A stretch of DNA of 64,000 bases, taken from contig JADLFX010000059.1 of the NCBI GenBank assembly GCA_020849665.1, forward strand, positions 1 through 64,000, given 5' to 3'. The translations under genes and the position numbers were made by a program. The notes under the pieces were generated by a model, which was given only the letters and a program-made list of their open reading frames with translations, was not told the origin of the DNA and ran no database searches. Position 1 is the first letter of the stretch, and every line of letters starts with the position of its first letter. Source of the stretch: Planctomycetota bacterium. Lineage in GTDB: Bacteria; Planctomycetota; UBA1135; UBA2386. Shown one piece after another: positions 27,175-37,002 of this stretch.

Positions 27175-28092
27175 TCAGGACAGCCAGAGCTCCCCGTCGC
27201 CCAGGTGCACGGCCGCGCCACCGACCTGCACGCGGCGCACGCGCGTGCCGTCGGCGTCGACGATCGCGGTGATCTGGCCGGGCCGCCCGACCTCCGCGCC
27301 CTGCTCGATCCGCAGCTCGGCGGTGGGCGCCGCGAGCAGCACCGATTCCAGGACGAGGTAGCTCGCGAGGCAGCCGGCCGCGGACCCGGTGACCGGGTCC
27401 TCGCCCGGGGTTCCCACCCCGTACCAGGCGTGCCGGGCGTGGGCGGCGCAGCCGGGATCGTCGGTCTCCTGCGTGAACACGTAGAAGAAGTCGGTGCCGG
27501 CGATGCGCGCCACCTCGCGGCACAGGGTCGGGTCCGGCTGGAGGTTGCGCAACGCCCGCAGGTCGATCATCGGCACCAGGAGCCATGGCACGCCGACGTC
27601 GACCACGCGGATCGGCAGCTCGCCCGGACCGATCTGCTCCGGCCGCACCCCCAGCGCCCTGGCCACGAACTCGCGGTCGCGCACCGCGAGCCCGAATGCG
27701 GGCGTGCGCTGGGTCATGGTCACGGACTTGACCGTGCCCTGGTCGGCGTGGATCGCCACCGGCAGGACGCCCGCGCCGAGCTGCACCTTCACCTCCGTGC
27801 GGGCGCCGTGCAGAGGGATCCGTCCGGTCGCCGCCAGCACGAAGAGGGTGCCGACCGTGGGGTGTCCGGCCAGGGGCAGTTCCCGGTCGACGGTGAAGAT
27901 CCGCAGGCGCACCGCAGCCTCCCGTTCGCTCGGCCGGACGCAGAACACCGTCTCCGACAGGTTCATCTCCCGGGCGATGGCCTGCATGGTGCGCGCGTCC
28001 AGGCCGTCGCCCTCGGGAAACACCGCCAGCGGGTTGCCGCTGAACGGGACCTCGGTGAACACGTCGACGCGGTGGTAGCGGACTGTGGGCAT
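27175..28092 (-). CDS. PhzF-family isomerase/epimerase
   Basis: A 305-residue PhzF-like protein. The conserved N-terminus (YHRVDVFTEVPFSGNPLAVF) and catalytic glutamate E47 in REMNLSETVF are present. IFTVDRELPLAGHPTVGTL and GEDPVTGSAAGCLASYL complete the family signature. Members isomerise small acids through a diaminopimelate-epimerase-like fold. The specific substrate is not predictable. A GTG two codons upstream (28098) is an alternative start. Downstream of a hairpin that separates it from the transporter gene. Confidence 0.9.
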   Translation of the reverse strand: MPTVRYHRVDVFTEVPFSGNPLAVFPEGDGLDARTMQAIAREMNLSETVFCVRPSEREAAVRLRIFTVDRELPLAGHPTVGTLFVLAATGRIPLHGARTEVKVQLGAGVLPVAIHADQGTVKSVTMTQRTPAFGLAVRDREFVARALGVRPEQIGPGELPIRVVDVGVPWLLVPMIDLRALRNLQPDPTLCREVARIAGTDFFYVFTQETDDPGCAAHARHAWYGVGTPGEDPVTGSAAGCLASYLVLESVLLAAPTAELRIEQGAEVGRPGQITAIVDADGTRVRRVQVGGAAVHLGDGELWLS

Positions 28093-28108
28093 CGCCACGC
28101 TGCCTGGT

Positions 28109-28131
28109 CCGCGCGGGGCGCTCCCGCGCGG
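28109..28131 (-). terminator. Hairpin between the TauE/SafE gene and phzF-like gene
   Basis: A perfect 9-bp inverted repeat (CCGCGCGGG / CCCGCGCGG) with a five-base loop begins 13 bases after the transporter stop. It probably ends the molybdenum hydroxylase/transporter transcript. No T-tract is visible. Confidence 0.45.
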
Positions 28132-28143
28132 TGGGCAGAGGTT

Positions 28144-28926
28144 CTAGACCACACCGGCGGCGATCGCCACACCGAGCAGCACGAGCAGCAGGCCCACCAG
28201 CACGTGGATCGCGTTCATCGTCACCTTGCGCACCATCCGGGCCCCCAGGAACGAGCCGAGGAATGCGGTCGCGACTCCCGTGGCGACGGCGGGCCAGGCC
28301 GCGTCCAGCCGGGTGACGCGCTCCTGCCACAGGTCGAGCCCGTAGACCGTGAGCCGGACCAGGTCGACGGCCACGGCCGACACGATGCCGGTGGCCAGGA
28401 ACGCCTCCTTGGCGAGCCCCAGGCGGATCAGGAACGCGGTGCGCAGGGCGCCCTGATGGCCGGAGAGCCCGCCCAGGAACCCGCTCAGCGCGCCTCCCAG
28501 GGGCAGGAGCCGCGGCGGGAACGCCATGGCCTTGCTGCGCGGGTGCAGCTCGAAGAGGGCGAAGCCGAGGATCAGGCCGCCCAGCACGAGGCCGATCGGC
28601 GTGACCGTGCAGAGCCGCGCACCGATCGACCAGGTGGCCAGCGGAGCCTGATGGGCGAGCGCCTGCAGCAGGAGCGCCCCGGCCAGCGCCGCACACGCCG
28701 CTGGCAGGGCGAAGGCCAGCACCACGCGCAGGTTGGCATGCCGGCCGAGCAGCCCCACCTTGAACAGGTTGTTGGCGAGGTGCACCACGGCGGTGGCTGC
28801 CACGGCCACGTCGGCCGGCAGGAACACCGCGAACGCCGGCAGCAGGAGGGTGCCGAGGCCGAACCCCGAGAACAGGGTCAGGAACGCGGCGGCAAACGCC
28901 GTGATCGCAACGACCGCGACGTCCAC
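28144..28926 (-). CDS. TauE/SafE (TSUP) family permease
   Basis: A 260-residue polytopic protein with about eight helices and the TSUP layout. The first half starts ITAFAAAFLTLFSGFGLGTLLLP. The second half has the mirror segment LPLGGALSGFLGGLSGHQGALRTAF. TSUP proteins move organosulfur compounds, organic anions or aromatic acids. The gene follows the molybdenum hydroxylase subunits by 39 bases on the same strand, so uptake of an aromatic or related acid for that enzyme is a reasonable inference. GTG start preceded by GGAGGGATGAG, a strong ribosome binding site. Confidence 0.88.
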   Translation of the reverse strand: MDVAVVAITAFAAAFLTLFSGFGLGTLLLPAFAVFLPADVAVAATAVVHLANNLFKVGLLGRHANLRVVLAFALPAACAALAGALLLQALAHQAPLATWSIGARLCTVTPIGLVLGGLILGFALFELHPRSKAMAFPPRLLPLGGALSGFLGGLSGHQGALRTAFLIRLGLAKEAFLATGIVSAVAVDLVRLTVYGLDLWQERVTRLDAAWPAVATGVATAFLGSFLGARMVRKVTMNAIHVLVGLLLVLLGVAIAAGVV

Positions 28927-28965
28927 CTCATCCCTCCGGAACGAGAGGTTCCTGGGGCGTCCCGC

Positions 28966-29946
28966 TCACCCGAGGCAGTCGCGCAGGGCGCGCGCCACGA
29001 ACACGGGGGCCATCTTCTTGCGCCAGTTGGCGTCGAAGTCGGTGTTGTCCATCGGCCGCGACGGCTTGTACGCGAGCTGCGCCGCCTGCTCGACGAGCTC
29101 GGGGGTGAGGCGCTTGCCGCGCAGCAGGTCCTCGGCGGCGGTCGCGGGGATCGCGTAGCTGCCGGCCCCACCCATGCGGATGCGCGCCTCGCGCACGGTC
29201 GCACCGTCCATGTGCAGGCACACGCCCACCCCGAGGACCGGGAAGTCGTAGGTGCCGCGCCGGCGCAGCTTGCGGTAGCTCGCGCGCCACGACCCCACGG
29301 CAGGCAGGTGCAGCGCGGTGAGCACTTCGCCCGGCGCCTTCGTGAGGAAACGCATGCCGTCGTCGCGGTACAGGTCGCGCACCGGGATCCGGCGCTCGCC
29401 GCTGGTGGAGAGCAGCGACACCTCGGCGTCCATCGCGCAGAGCAGCGGCACGGTGTCGCTCGATTGCACGGCCCAGCAGCGCGGGCTGCCCGGCGCGACC
29501 CAGCAGGTGTCGCCGTCCTTCTTCATGCAGAAGTGCACCGACTCGCGCCACTCGTGGGTCTGGTCGTAGTAGTTGCAGCGGGTGTCGAGCAGCAGGTTGC
29601 CGCCGATCGTGCCCATGTTGCGCAGGTGCGGCGTGGAGATCAGCGTCACCGCCCGCACCAGGGCCGGGTAGGCGGCACGCAGCATCGGATCGCCCTCGAT
29701 CGTGCTGAGGCGCACCATCGCCCCCACGCGGACGCCCGCCGCCGGATCGCCCTCGATGCGCTGCAGCTCCGGGATCCCGGCCAGGCTCACGACCTCGGTC
29801 GGGGTCTGCTGGCGGCGCTTCATGTTGGGATAGAGGTCGGTCCCGCCCGCGACGAACATCGCCGCCGGGCCGTGCTCGGCCGCCAGCCGCACGGCCTCGG
29901 CCGCGGTCCTGGGCCGGTGATAGGTGAACTCGGGAAGTCGCAGCAT
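28966..29946 (-). CDS. hcrB: 4-hydroxybenzoyl-CoA reductase-like flavin subunit with 4Fe-4S insertion
   Basis: A 326-residue FAD-binding subunit of the xanthine oxidase family (FVAGGTDLYPNMKRR and TPHLRNMGTIGGNLLLDTRC are the flavin motifs). Unlike most such subunits it has four cysteines at C124, C140, C148 and C157. Their spacing of 16, 8 and 9 residues is the pattern I recall for the extra [4Fe-4S] cluster of the 4-hydroxybenzoyl-CoA reductase beta subunit. That cluster lets the enzyme run reductively, removing the phenolic hydroxyl. Start at the ATG 29946. It follows the molybdenum subunit by 13 bases. The exact substrate remains an inference. Confidence 0.85.
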   Translation of the reverse strand: MLRLPEFTYHRPRTAAEAVRLAAEHGPAAMFVAGGTDLYPNMKRRQQTPTEVVSLAGIPELQRIEGDPAAGVRVGAMVRLSTIEGDPMLRAAYPALVRAVTLISTPHLRNMGTIGGNLLLDTRCNYYDQTHEWRESVHFCMKKDGDTCWVAPGSPRCWAVQSSDTVPLLCAMDAEVSLLSTSGERRIPVRDLYRDDGMRFLTKAPGEVLTALHLPAVGSWRASYRKLRRRGTYDFPVLGVGVCLHMDGATVREARIRMGGAGSYAIPATAAEDLLRGKRLTPELVEQAAQLAYKPSRPMDNTDFDANWRKKMAPVFVARALRDCLG

Positions 29947-29959
29947 GGTCGTGTCGTGC

Positions 29960-32491
29960 TCAGGTCCGCGGCGCGCTGGCGCCGGCCTTGGGCCGCTGCT
30001 CCTCGCGGTCCTCTTCCAACCCGTCGCCACCCTGCCAGGGCGTCTTGACCCGCCGCACCGGCCCGAAGTCCACGGCCGGCACCTTGTCGGGACCGAAGCG
30101 TCCGGTTCCGCCCCTGGCCAGATCCTGCAGTGCGGCGTGGATCTTCTCCGGTCCGACCGGGATCTCGTCCACGCGCACGCCGACCGCGTCGAACACCGCG
30201 TTGGCGACGGCCGGCATGATCGGCAGCAACGGCCCCTGCCCGGCCTCCTTGGCGCCGTACGGCCCGTTGGGGTCGGGATCCTCCACGAGGTAGGTGACGA
30301 TCTCCGGCGTCTCGAGCGTGGACGGACTCTTGTACTCGAGCATGGAGGGGAACTTGTGCACGCCGAAGCGATTGCCCCGGTAGCTCATCTCCTCCATCGT
30401 GGCCTCGCCCAGCCCCATGTAGACGCCGCCCTCCACCTGCCCCACGACCAGCGCGGAGTTGATCGAGCGGCCCACGTCGTGCGCGATCCACACCGTGGGC
30501 ACCTTGTAGAGCCCGGTCTCGGGATCGACGGCCACCTCGACGATCGCGGCGGAGTACGAGTAGCTGGGGCTCGGCCCGACGCCGCCGCCCTTGTAGCGCG
30601 CCGCGCTCTGCGGCGGCCGGTACGAGCCCACCGTGCCCAGGGTCCCGTACTGGGTCTCCGCGGCGACCACCGCCTCGGCGAAGCTCATGCCCTTGGCGGG
30701 ATCCTCGGCGTCGAACACGCGCCCGCCGGCGAACACCAGCCGCGAGCCGGGGATCGCCAGCTTCTGGCCCACCGCGCGCGCCAGGACGTCGCGCGCCCGC
30801 TCGGCCGCCTCCAGCGCCGCGTTGCCGGTCATCACCGTGACGCGGCTGGAGTACGAGCCCAGGTCCACCGGCGTGAGGTCGGTGTCGCCCGCCACCACGC
30901 GCAGGTCCATGGGATCGAGCCCCAGGACCTCGGCCACGATGTAGGCGAGGATCGAGTCGCTGCCCTGGCCGATGTCCGTGCTGCCGCAGAACACGGTGAC
31001 CAGCCCGCTGCGGTCCAGCTTGAGCTGCACGCCGGAGTGCGGCATGCCGTTCCAGTAGATCGGCAGGCCGGCGCCGGAGAGATACGACGAGCAGGCGAGG
31101 CCCAGGCCGTGCACGAGGCCGTCCGCGTCGCGTTCGCGCCGGCCCCGCCGCTGCCGCCACCGCGAGCCCTGCACGACCTTCTCGATGCAGGCGCGCAGGC
31201 CCATCGAGCCGATGCGCAGCCAGTTGGCGGTGAGCGAGTCGCGTGGCGCGAGGTTCTGCAGGCGCAGGTCGGCCGGGTCGAGGCCGAGGTCGCAGGCGAC
31301 CTTGTCGAGCTGCACCTCCAGGGCGAAGCGCGGCTGCGGCGTGCCGTGCCCGCGCTTGGGGCCGCAGGGCGCCTTGTTGGTGAAGAAGCGCGCGCCGCGG
31401 AAGCGGTACTCGCGCACCTTGTAGGTCACCGTCTGCAGCGCACCGGTGTAGAAGGTGCTGGCCACGCCGTACGAGCCGTACGCGCCGCCGTCGAGGTAGC
31501 TCTGGAAGTCGAGCGCGAGGATCTCGCCGCTGCGGCTCACGCCGATGCGCGAGCGCATCAGCACGGGGTGGCGGCCGCGGTGGCAGAAGAACACCTCCTC
31601 GCGGGTGAGGCAGACCTTCACCGGCCGCCCGGTCACCATCGCCAGCCTGGCCGCGGCGATCTCGTGGTTGAACGGGTCGCTCTTGCCGCCGAAGCCGCCG
31701 CCGTTGGGACAGGCGACCACGCGGATCTTCCAGGCCGGGAGCGGCGCCAGCACCTTGGCGAGGGCACGGTGCAGGTAGTGCGGCGTCTGGGTGCTGCTCC
31801 ACACGGTGAGCTTGCCGTCCGCGTCGCAGTGCGCGAGCGTGGCGTGCTGCTCCATGGGCAGGTGCGTGTTGCCCTCGAAGAAGAACGTGTCCTCGCGCAC
31901 GTGCGCGGCGTCGCGGAAGCCTGCGTCCACGTCGCCGAAGTGCATGTGCACGAGCTTGTGGATGTTGCCCTGGTCGCCGTACTCGTGGATGCGCGGCTCC
32001 GGCCGGCTGGCGGCGGCCTCCATCGAGTCGATCACGGGCAGCGGCTCGTACACCACGCGGATCCGCCGGCACGCGGCCCACGCCGCGTCCTCGTCGACCG
32101 CGGCCACCGCCGCGACCGGATCGCCGAGGAAGCGCACGCGATCCGGGCAGAGGGCATGCTCGTCCTGGCTGACCGGCAGGATGCCGAACGGGATCGGGAG
32201 GTCCTTGCCGGTGATCACCGCGTGCACGCCCGGCGTGGCCAGTGCTCCGCTGACGTCGATGCTCACGATGCGCGCGTGCGCCACGGTGGCCCGGAGCAGC
32301 TTCATGTGCAGCATCCGGGGCAGGACCAGGTCGTCGGCGAAGCGCGTGAGGCCGGTGACCTTGGCGTGGGCGTCGACCTTGCGGTGCGTACCGCCGATCA
32401 CCCGCAGGTCCTCCTTGCGCGCATGCGCGCGGCGCCGCTCCGGCGAGCCCCCGTCGGCGGGGAAGCCGCCCAGGGGATGCTCAGCGGCCAT
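29960..32491 (-). CDS. hcrA: Molybdenum-binding subunit of xanthine oxidase-family enzyme
   Basis: An 843-residue catalytic subunit. The N-terminal a/b hammerhead domain (KVTGLTRFADDLVLPRMLHMK, ITGKDLP) is followed by molybdopterin-cytosine-dinucleotide binding segments (NGGGFGGKSDPF, GHGTPQPRFA, GSTDIGQGSDS). The C-terminal active site is GPYGAKEAGQGP, with the conserved glutamate. Together with the neighbouring subunits it should form the three-subunit, molybdenum/FAD/iron-sulfur enzyme. The 4Fe-4S insertion in the flavin subunit favours 4-hydroxybenzoyl-CoA reductase. It starts within the last 11 bases of the iron-sulfur subunit gene. No cofactor-maturation gene is in the window. Confidence 0.88.
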   Translation of the reverse strand: MAAEHPLGGFPADGGSPERRRAHARKEDLRVIGGTHRKVDAHAKVTGLTRFADDLVLPRMLHMKLLRATVAHARIVSIDVSGALATPGVHAVITGKDLPIPFGILPVSQDEHALCPDRVRFLGDPVAAVAAVDEDAAWAACRRIRVVYEPLPVIDSMEAAASRPEPRIHEYGDQGNIHKLVHMHFGDVDAGFRDAAHVREDTFFFEGNTHLPMEQHATLAHCDADGKLTVWSSTQTPHYLHRALAKVLAPLPAWKIRVVACPNGGGFGGKSDPFNHEIAAARLAMVTGRPVKVCLTREEVFFCHRGRHPVLMRSRIGVSRSGEILALDFQSYLDGGAYGSYGVASTFYTGALQTVTYKVREYRFRGARFFTNKAPCGPKRGHGTPQPRFALEVQLDKVACDLGLDPADLRLQNLAPRDSLTANWLRIGSMGLRACIEKVVQGSRWRQRRGRRERDADGLVHGLGLACSSYLSGAGLPIYWNGMPHSGVQLKLDRSGLVTVFCGSTDIGQGSDSILAYIVAEVLGLDPMDLRVVAGDTDLTPVDLGSYSSRVTVMTGNAALEAAERARDVLARAVGQKLAIPGSRLVFAGGRVFDAEDPAKGMSFAEAVVAAETQYGTLGTVGSYRPPQSAARYKGGGVGPSPSYSYSAAIVEVAVDPETGLYKVPTVWIAHDVGRSINSALVVGQVEGGVYMGLGEATMEEMSYRGNRFGVHKFPSMLEYKSPSTLETPEIVTYLVEDPDPNGPYGAKEAGQGPLLPIMPAVANAVFDAVGVRVDEIPVGPEKIHAALQDLARGGTGRFGPDKVPAVDFGPVRRVKTPWQGGDGLEEDREEQRPKAGASAPRT

Positions 32492-33002
32492 GGAGGGTCT
32501 CCCGCGCCGGCTCGGCCGGCTCGCCGCGCAGGCGCGACGCCGCCAGCTCCACGGCCTCGAAGATCTTCACGTAGCCCGTGCAACGGCACAGGTTCCCGGC
32601 CAGCGCCTCCTGGATCCTGGCCCGGTCCGGCCGCGGCTCCTGGTCCAGCAGCGCCTTGGCGGTGATCAGGAAGCCGGGCGTGCAGTAGCCGCACTGGGCC
32701 GCGCCCAGCTCCGCGAAGGCCTGCTGCAGAGGGTGCAGGCGCGGGCCGTCGGCGAGTCCCTCCACGGTCTGGATCTCGCGCCCCACCGCCTCGAGGCCGA
32801 GGACGAGGCAGGAGAGCACCGGGGTTCCGTCGACGAGCACGGTGCAGGTCCCGCACTCGCCCAGCTCGCAGCCGTGCTTCGTGCCGGTGAGGCCGAGGTC
32901 CTCGCGCAGCACCTCGAGCAGGGTCTTGTGCGGGGCGAACGCCACCTGGTGCCGCTCGCCGTTTACGCGGAACTCCTCCAGGACTTTCTCGGGACCGGAC
33001 AT
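32481..33002 (-). CDS. hcrC: 2Fe-2S subunit of xanthine oxidase-family enzyme
   Basis: A 173-residue two-domain iron-sulfur subunit. The plant-ferredoxin-like cluster is ligated by C45, C50, C53 (HGCELGECGTC) and C65. The helical-domain cluster is ligated by C104, C107 (CGYCTPGF), C139 and C141 (CRCTGY). These proteins pass electrons between the molybdenum site and the flavin subunit. First gene of the hydroxylase operon. ATG at 33002 chosen; a GTG further upstream is possible. No clear ribosome binding site. Confidence 0.93.
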   Translation of the reverse strand: MSGPEKVLEEFRVNGERHQVAFAPHKTLLEVLREDLGLTGTKHGCELGECGTCTVLVDGTPVLSCLVLGLEAVGREIQTVEGLADGPRLHPLQQAFAELGAAQCGYCTPGFLITAKALLDQEPRPDRARIQEALAGNLCRCTGYVKIFEAVELAASRLRGEPAEPARETLHGR

Positions 33003-33089
33003 GGGAGGGGCGATGCTACCCGGCGACGCGGGCGGCTCCACCGGCCGGCATGCGGATGCCCGGGCCGCCGCCGCCGCAGAGCGCTCGGC

Positions 33090-34607
<1,518 letters not shown>

Positions 34608-34793
34608 TCTGTCGTATCTCGATTGCTTCTACGGGCCTGGCGCGGTCCCACGGGGATCCTGGCACCAGGGGGAGCCCAGCTGCGGTCGGGGTAGCGCTCG
34701 CACGGGGCCGATGTCGCATGCATCGACACCGGAGCGCCTCCACTTGAGACCGGGGCTCCCGGCCCGGTTTCACCGTTCATGTGGCAGGGGAGC

Positions 34794-36251
34794 TTAGGCC
34801 CTCGCGGGGCTTCCGGCAACCCGGCCGGTCACCCCGAGGCGGCGGGCGAGGTCGCTCTGCAGGATTCCGGCGGGGTCGACCCGCGCCTTCAGGGCCAGGA
34901 AGCGCCCCACGGCGTCGGCGCCGTGGACCCGGGGGAAGGCGTCCGCCGCGAGCACGGCGTCCTTCGCGTAGTAGAAGCGCCCCCCTGCCTCGAGGACGAG
35001 TTCGGCCATGTCCCGGCACAGGCGCCAGAGCCGCTCCCGCGTGGCCCCGCGCACGGCGTAGTCCATCGCGAGGGAGTAGCCGTCCACGGAGTGGGTCATC
35101 AGGAAGGGGTCGGCCCGATGGCGCTTGAGCACCAGGAGATAGGGCACCAGTCCCTCGCGCTGCGTGCGCTCGAGCAGGGCGCGGTACACGCGCGCCGCGG
35201 CCGCCGCCGGCACGAAGGGCTGGAACTGGATCAGCCCCCCGGGCAAGAACGCCCGCTTCCACCCCGGCACGTAGTCGAGCAGGAAGTGGAACGCGCCGTG
35301 GGTCTGCAGGTAGGGCGGCCGCCGGGCCTCGCGGAGCCCGGCGGCGAACTTGGCCGCGTTCACGGCGCGGATCCCGCCGCTCTTCACGGCCAGCCAGACC
35401 ATGGGCCAGATCCAGGCCTTGGGGACCACCCCGAAGAGCCTGGACGGCACGTCCTGGCGCTCGGCTGCCAGCATGGCCTCGCCCGCTGGATCCTCGCCGG
35501 GCGCGAGCTGATCCGCGCGATGCAGCAGGCCGCGGCCCAGCGCGGCGCCACGCGCGTGGCCGTCCAGCCAGCCGACCAGGTAGTCGGCATCTCCGCGGTG
35601 CGCCTCCAGGAGGGCGAGGTTGTGCTCCAGGTCGTGGGCGGCGAGCGCGGTGACGCGCAGGCGGCCGCTGTGGACGCGCTTGAGCCGGACCGTCAGCTCG
35701 AGGATCAGCCCGAGCATTCCGAACCCGCCGATCGCCGCATGGAAGAGATCGCCGTGGCGCTGGCGATCGCACTCCAGCACCTCGCCGCGGGGCGTCAGCA
35801 GCGTGATCCGCTCGACATGCTCGCCGAACGTGCCCACCGCGTACTGGTTCTTGCCGTGGATGTTCATCGCCGCGGCACCGCCCAGGGTCGTGGCCATGGT
35901 CCCCGGCACCACCGCGGGCCACCAGCCGTGCGGGATCGCGCGGCGCCAGAGCTGGCCGATGGTCACGCCGGGCTCGCAGCGTGCCGTGCCGCGCTCCTGG
36001 TCGAACTCCAGGATCCGGTCCAATCCGCTCAGATCGAGGAGGCGACCGCCGTCGTTCAGGGTGGCGTCGGCGTAGCTGCATCCGGCGCCCCGCAGCGCCA
36101 CGGCGACGCCGTCGCGTGCGCACCCGGCCAGGGCTTCGGCCGCGGACTCGCGCGAGTCGGGACGGTAGACGGCGCAGCGGGCGCGCACGGCTTCGCCCCA
36201 GCCACGGACCTCGCGCTCCTGCCAGCGGATGGACGGGCCCGGGTCAGACAT
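34794..36251 (-). CDS. dprE1: DprE1-like FAD-linked oxidoreductase
   Basis: A 485-residue FAD-dependent oxidase of the vanillyl-alcohol-oxidase fold. The segment around H132 (NIHGKNQYAVGTFGEHV) and the C-terminal FYYAKDAVLAADAFPRVHG (K430, D431) closely resemble mycobacterial DprE1. That enzyme oxidises decaprenyl-phospho-ribose at C2 in arabinan synthesis. Where DprE1 has the benzothiazinone-target cysteine (GWNICVD), this protein has GYSLAMD with alanine at 395. The gene overlaps the DprE2-like SDR stop by eight bases, which supports a paired epimerase. The natural substrate here is not proven; a polyprenyl-phospho-sugar is likely. Confidence 0.8.
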   Translation of the reverse strand: MSDPGPSIRWQEREVRGWGEAVRARCAVYRPDSRESAAEALAGCARDGVAVALRGAGCSYADATLNDGGRLLDLSGLDRILEFDQERGTARCEPGVTIGQLWRRAIPHGWWPAVVPGTMATTLGGAAAMNIHGKNQYAVGTFGEHVERITLLTPRGEVLECDRQRHGDLFHAAIGGFGMLGLILELTVRLKRVHSGRLRVTALAAHDLEHNLALLEAHRGDADYLVGWLDGHARGAALGRGLLHRADQLAPGEDPAGEAMLAAERQDVPSRLFGVVPKAWIWPMVWLAVKSGGIRAVNAAKFAAGLREARRPPYLQTHGAFHFLLDYVPGWKRAFLPGGLIQFQPFVPAAAAARVYRALLERTQREGLVPYLLVLKRHRADPFLMTHSVDGYSLAMDYAVRGATRERLWRLCRDMAELVLEAGGRFYYAKDAVLAADAFPRVHGADAVGRFLALKARVDPAGILQSDLARRLGVTGRVAGSPARA

Positions 36252-37002
36252 TCAGCCTGCGGAACAGGAACGACGGGATGTTGCGCACCACGAAGAGGAG
36301 CAGCCGCCACCGCGCCGGCACGTAGGCGATCGCCCTGCCCGCGGCCACGACGCGCAGGATCAGCTCGGCGCAGCGATCGGCCGAGATCACCCAGAACACC
36401 TTGGGCGCGCCGCGGATCATCTCGGTGGCGATGAACCCGGGCCGGATCGTGGTGACCTGCACGCCCTTGCGCCAGAGCCGGTTGCGCACCGACTCCAGGA
36501 ACGTGTCCATGCCGGCCTTCGAGGCACCGTAGGCGGGGCGGCCGAGGCGGCCGCGGTCCTGCGCCACGCTGGAGATCCCGACGATCCGGCCCCGGCCCCG
36601 CGCCTGGAAGCGCCGCGCCGCCGCGTTGACCCAGGCGACGCAGCCGAGGGTGTTCACCTGGAACGTCGTGCGGTCCTTCGCGGTGTCGAACTCTTCCGGC
36701 CCCACCTCCAGCAGGACGCCGCTCGCGAAGTAGAGGTCGGCGACCGGACCGAGCTCCTGCTCGATCCGTGCGAAGAGCGGCTCGGCTTCGTCGAGAGCCT
36801 GGACATCGTGCGGATACACGTGCGCCAGCCTGCGCCCGGCCGCGGCGTCGATCTGGCCGGCGATCCGCTCCAGCTCCGCCGCACGGCGCGCCACCAGCGC
36901 CACGGTGCGGCCGGTGGCGGCGAGACGCCGCGCCAGGGCCTCGCCGATGCCCGAGGACGCGCCGACGACGATCGCGGGTCCTGGGTCGTGGTCTGGGCTC
37001 AA
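36244..37002 (-). CDS. dprE2: DprE2-like short-chain dehydrogenase
   Basis: A 252-residue short-chain dehydrogenase. NAD(P)-binding GASSGIGEALARRLA is at about residues 14-28. The conserved ARR-type helix follows, then the catalytic Ser-Tyr-Lys set (GISSVAQDRG, YGASKAG). The C-terminus has a hydrophobic patch (WRLLLFVVRNIPSFLF) typical of DprE2, the reductase that completes the epimerisation begun by DprE1. The only fitting start is TTG at 37002, which overlaps the exosortase stop as TTGA. Downstream it overlaps the DprE1-like gene. Generic SDR function is secure; the DprE2 role rests on the pairing. Confidence 0.75.
   Translation of the reverse strand: MSPDHDPGPAIVVGASSGIGEALARRLAATGRTVALVARRAAELERIAGQIDAAAGRRLAHVYPHDVQALDEAEPLFARIEQELGPVADLYFASGVLLEVGPEEFDTAKDRTTFQVNTLGCVAWVNAAARRFQARGRGRIVGISSVAQDRGRLGRPAYGASKAGMDTFLESVRNRLWRKGVQVTTIRPGFIATEMIRGAPKVFWVISADRCAELILRVVAAGRAIAYVPARWRLLLFVVRNIPSFLFRRLNV

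Noticed and set aside
28093-29946. PhzF-like gene as part of the molybdenum hydroxylase operon.
   Set aside because: A perfect hairpin at 28109-28131 separates them and PhzF has no clear link to the pathway.
25822-30048. A 1,408-codon open frame on the plus strand, and similarly long frames elsewhere (e.g. 14097-17165, 57683-59302).
   Set aside because: They are antisense or out-of-frame shadows. High GC removes stop codons, their sequences are rich in Arg, His, Gln and Ala without domain motifs, and recognised genes lie on the opposite strand or other frames.
34745-34775. A GC-rich inverted repeat after the DprE1-like gene.
   Set aside because: The stem is only about six base pairs with an eight-base interior and no T-tract; too weak to call a terminator.
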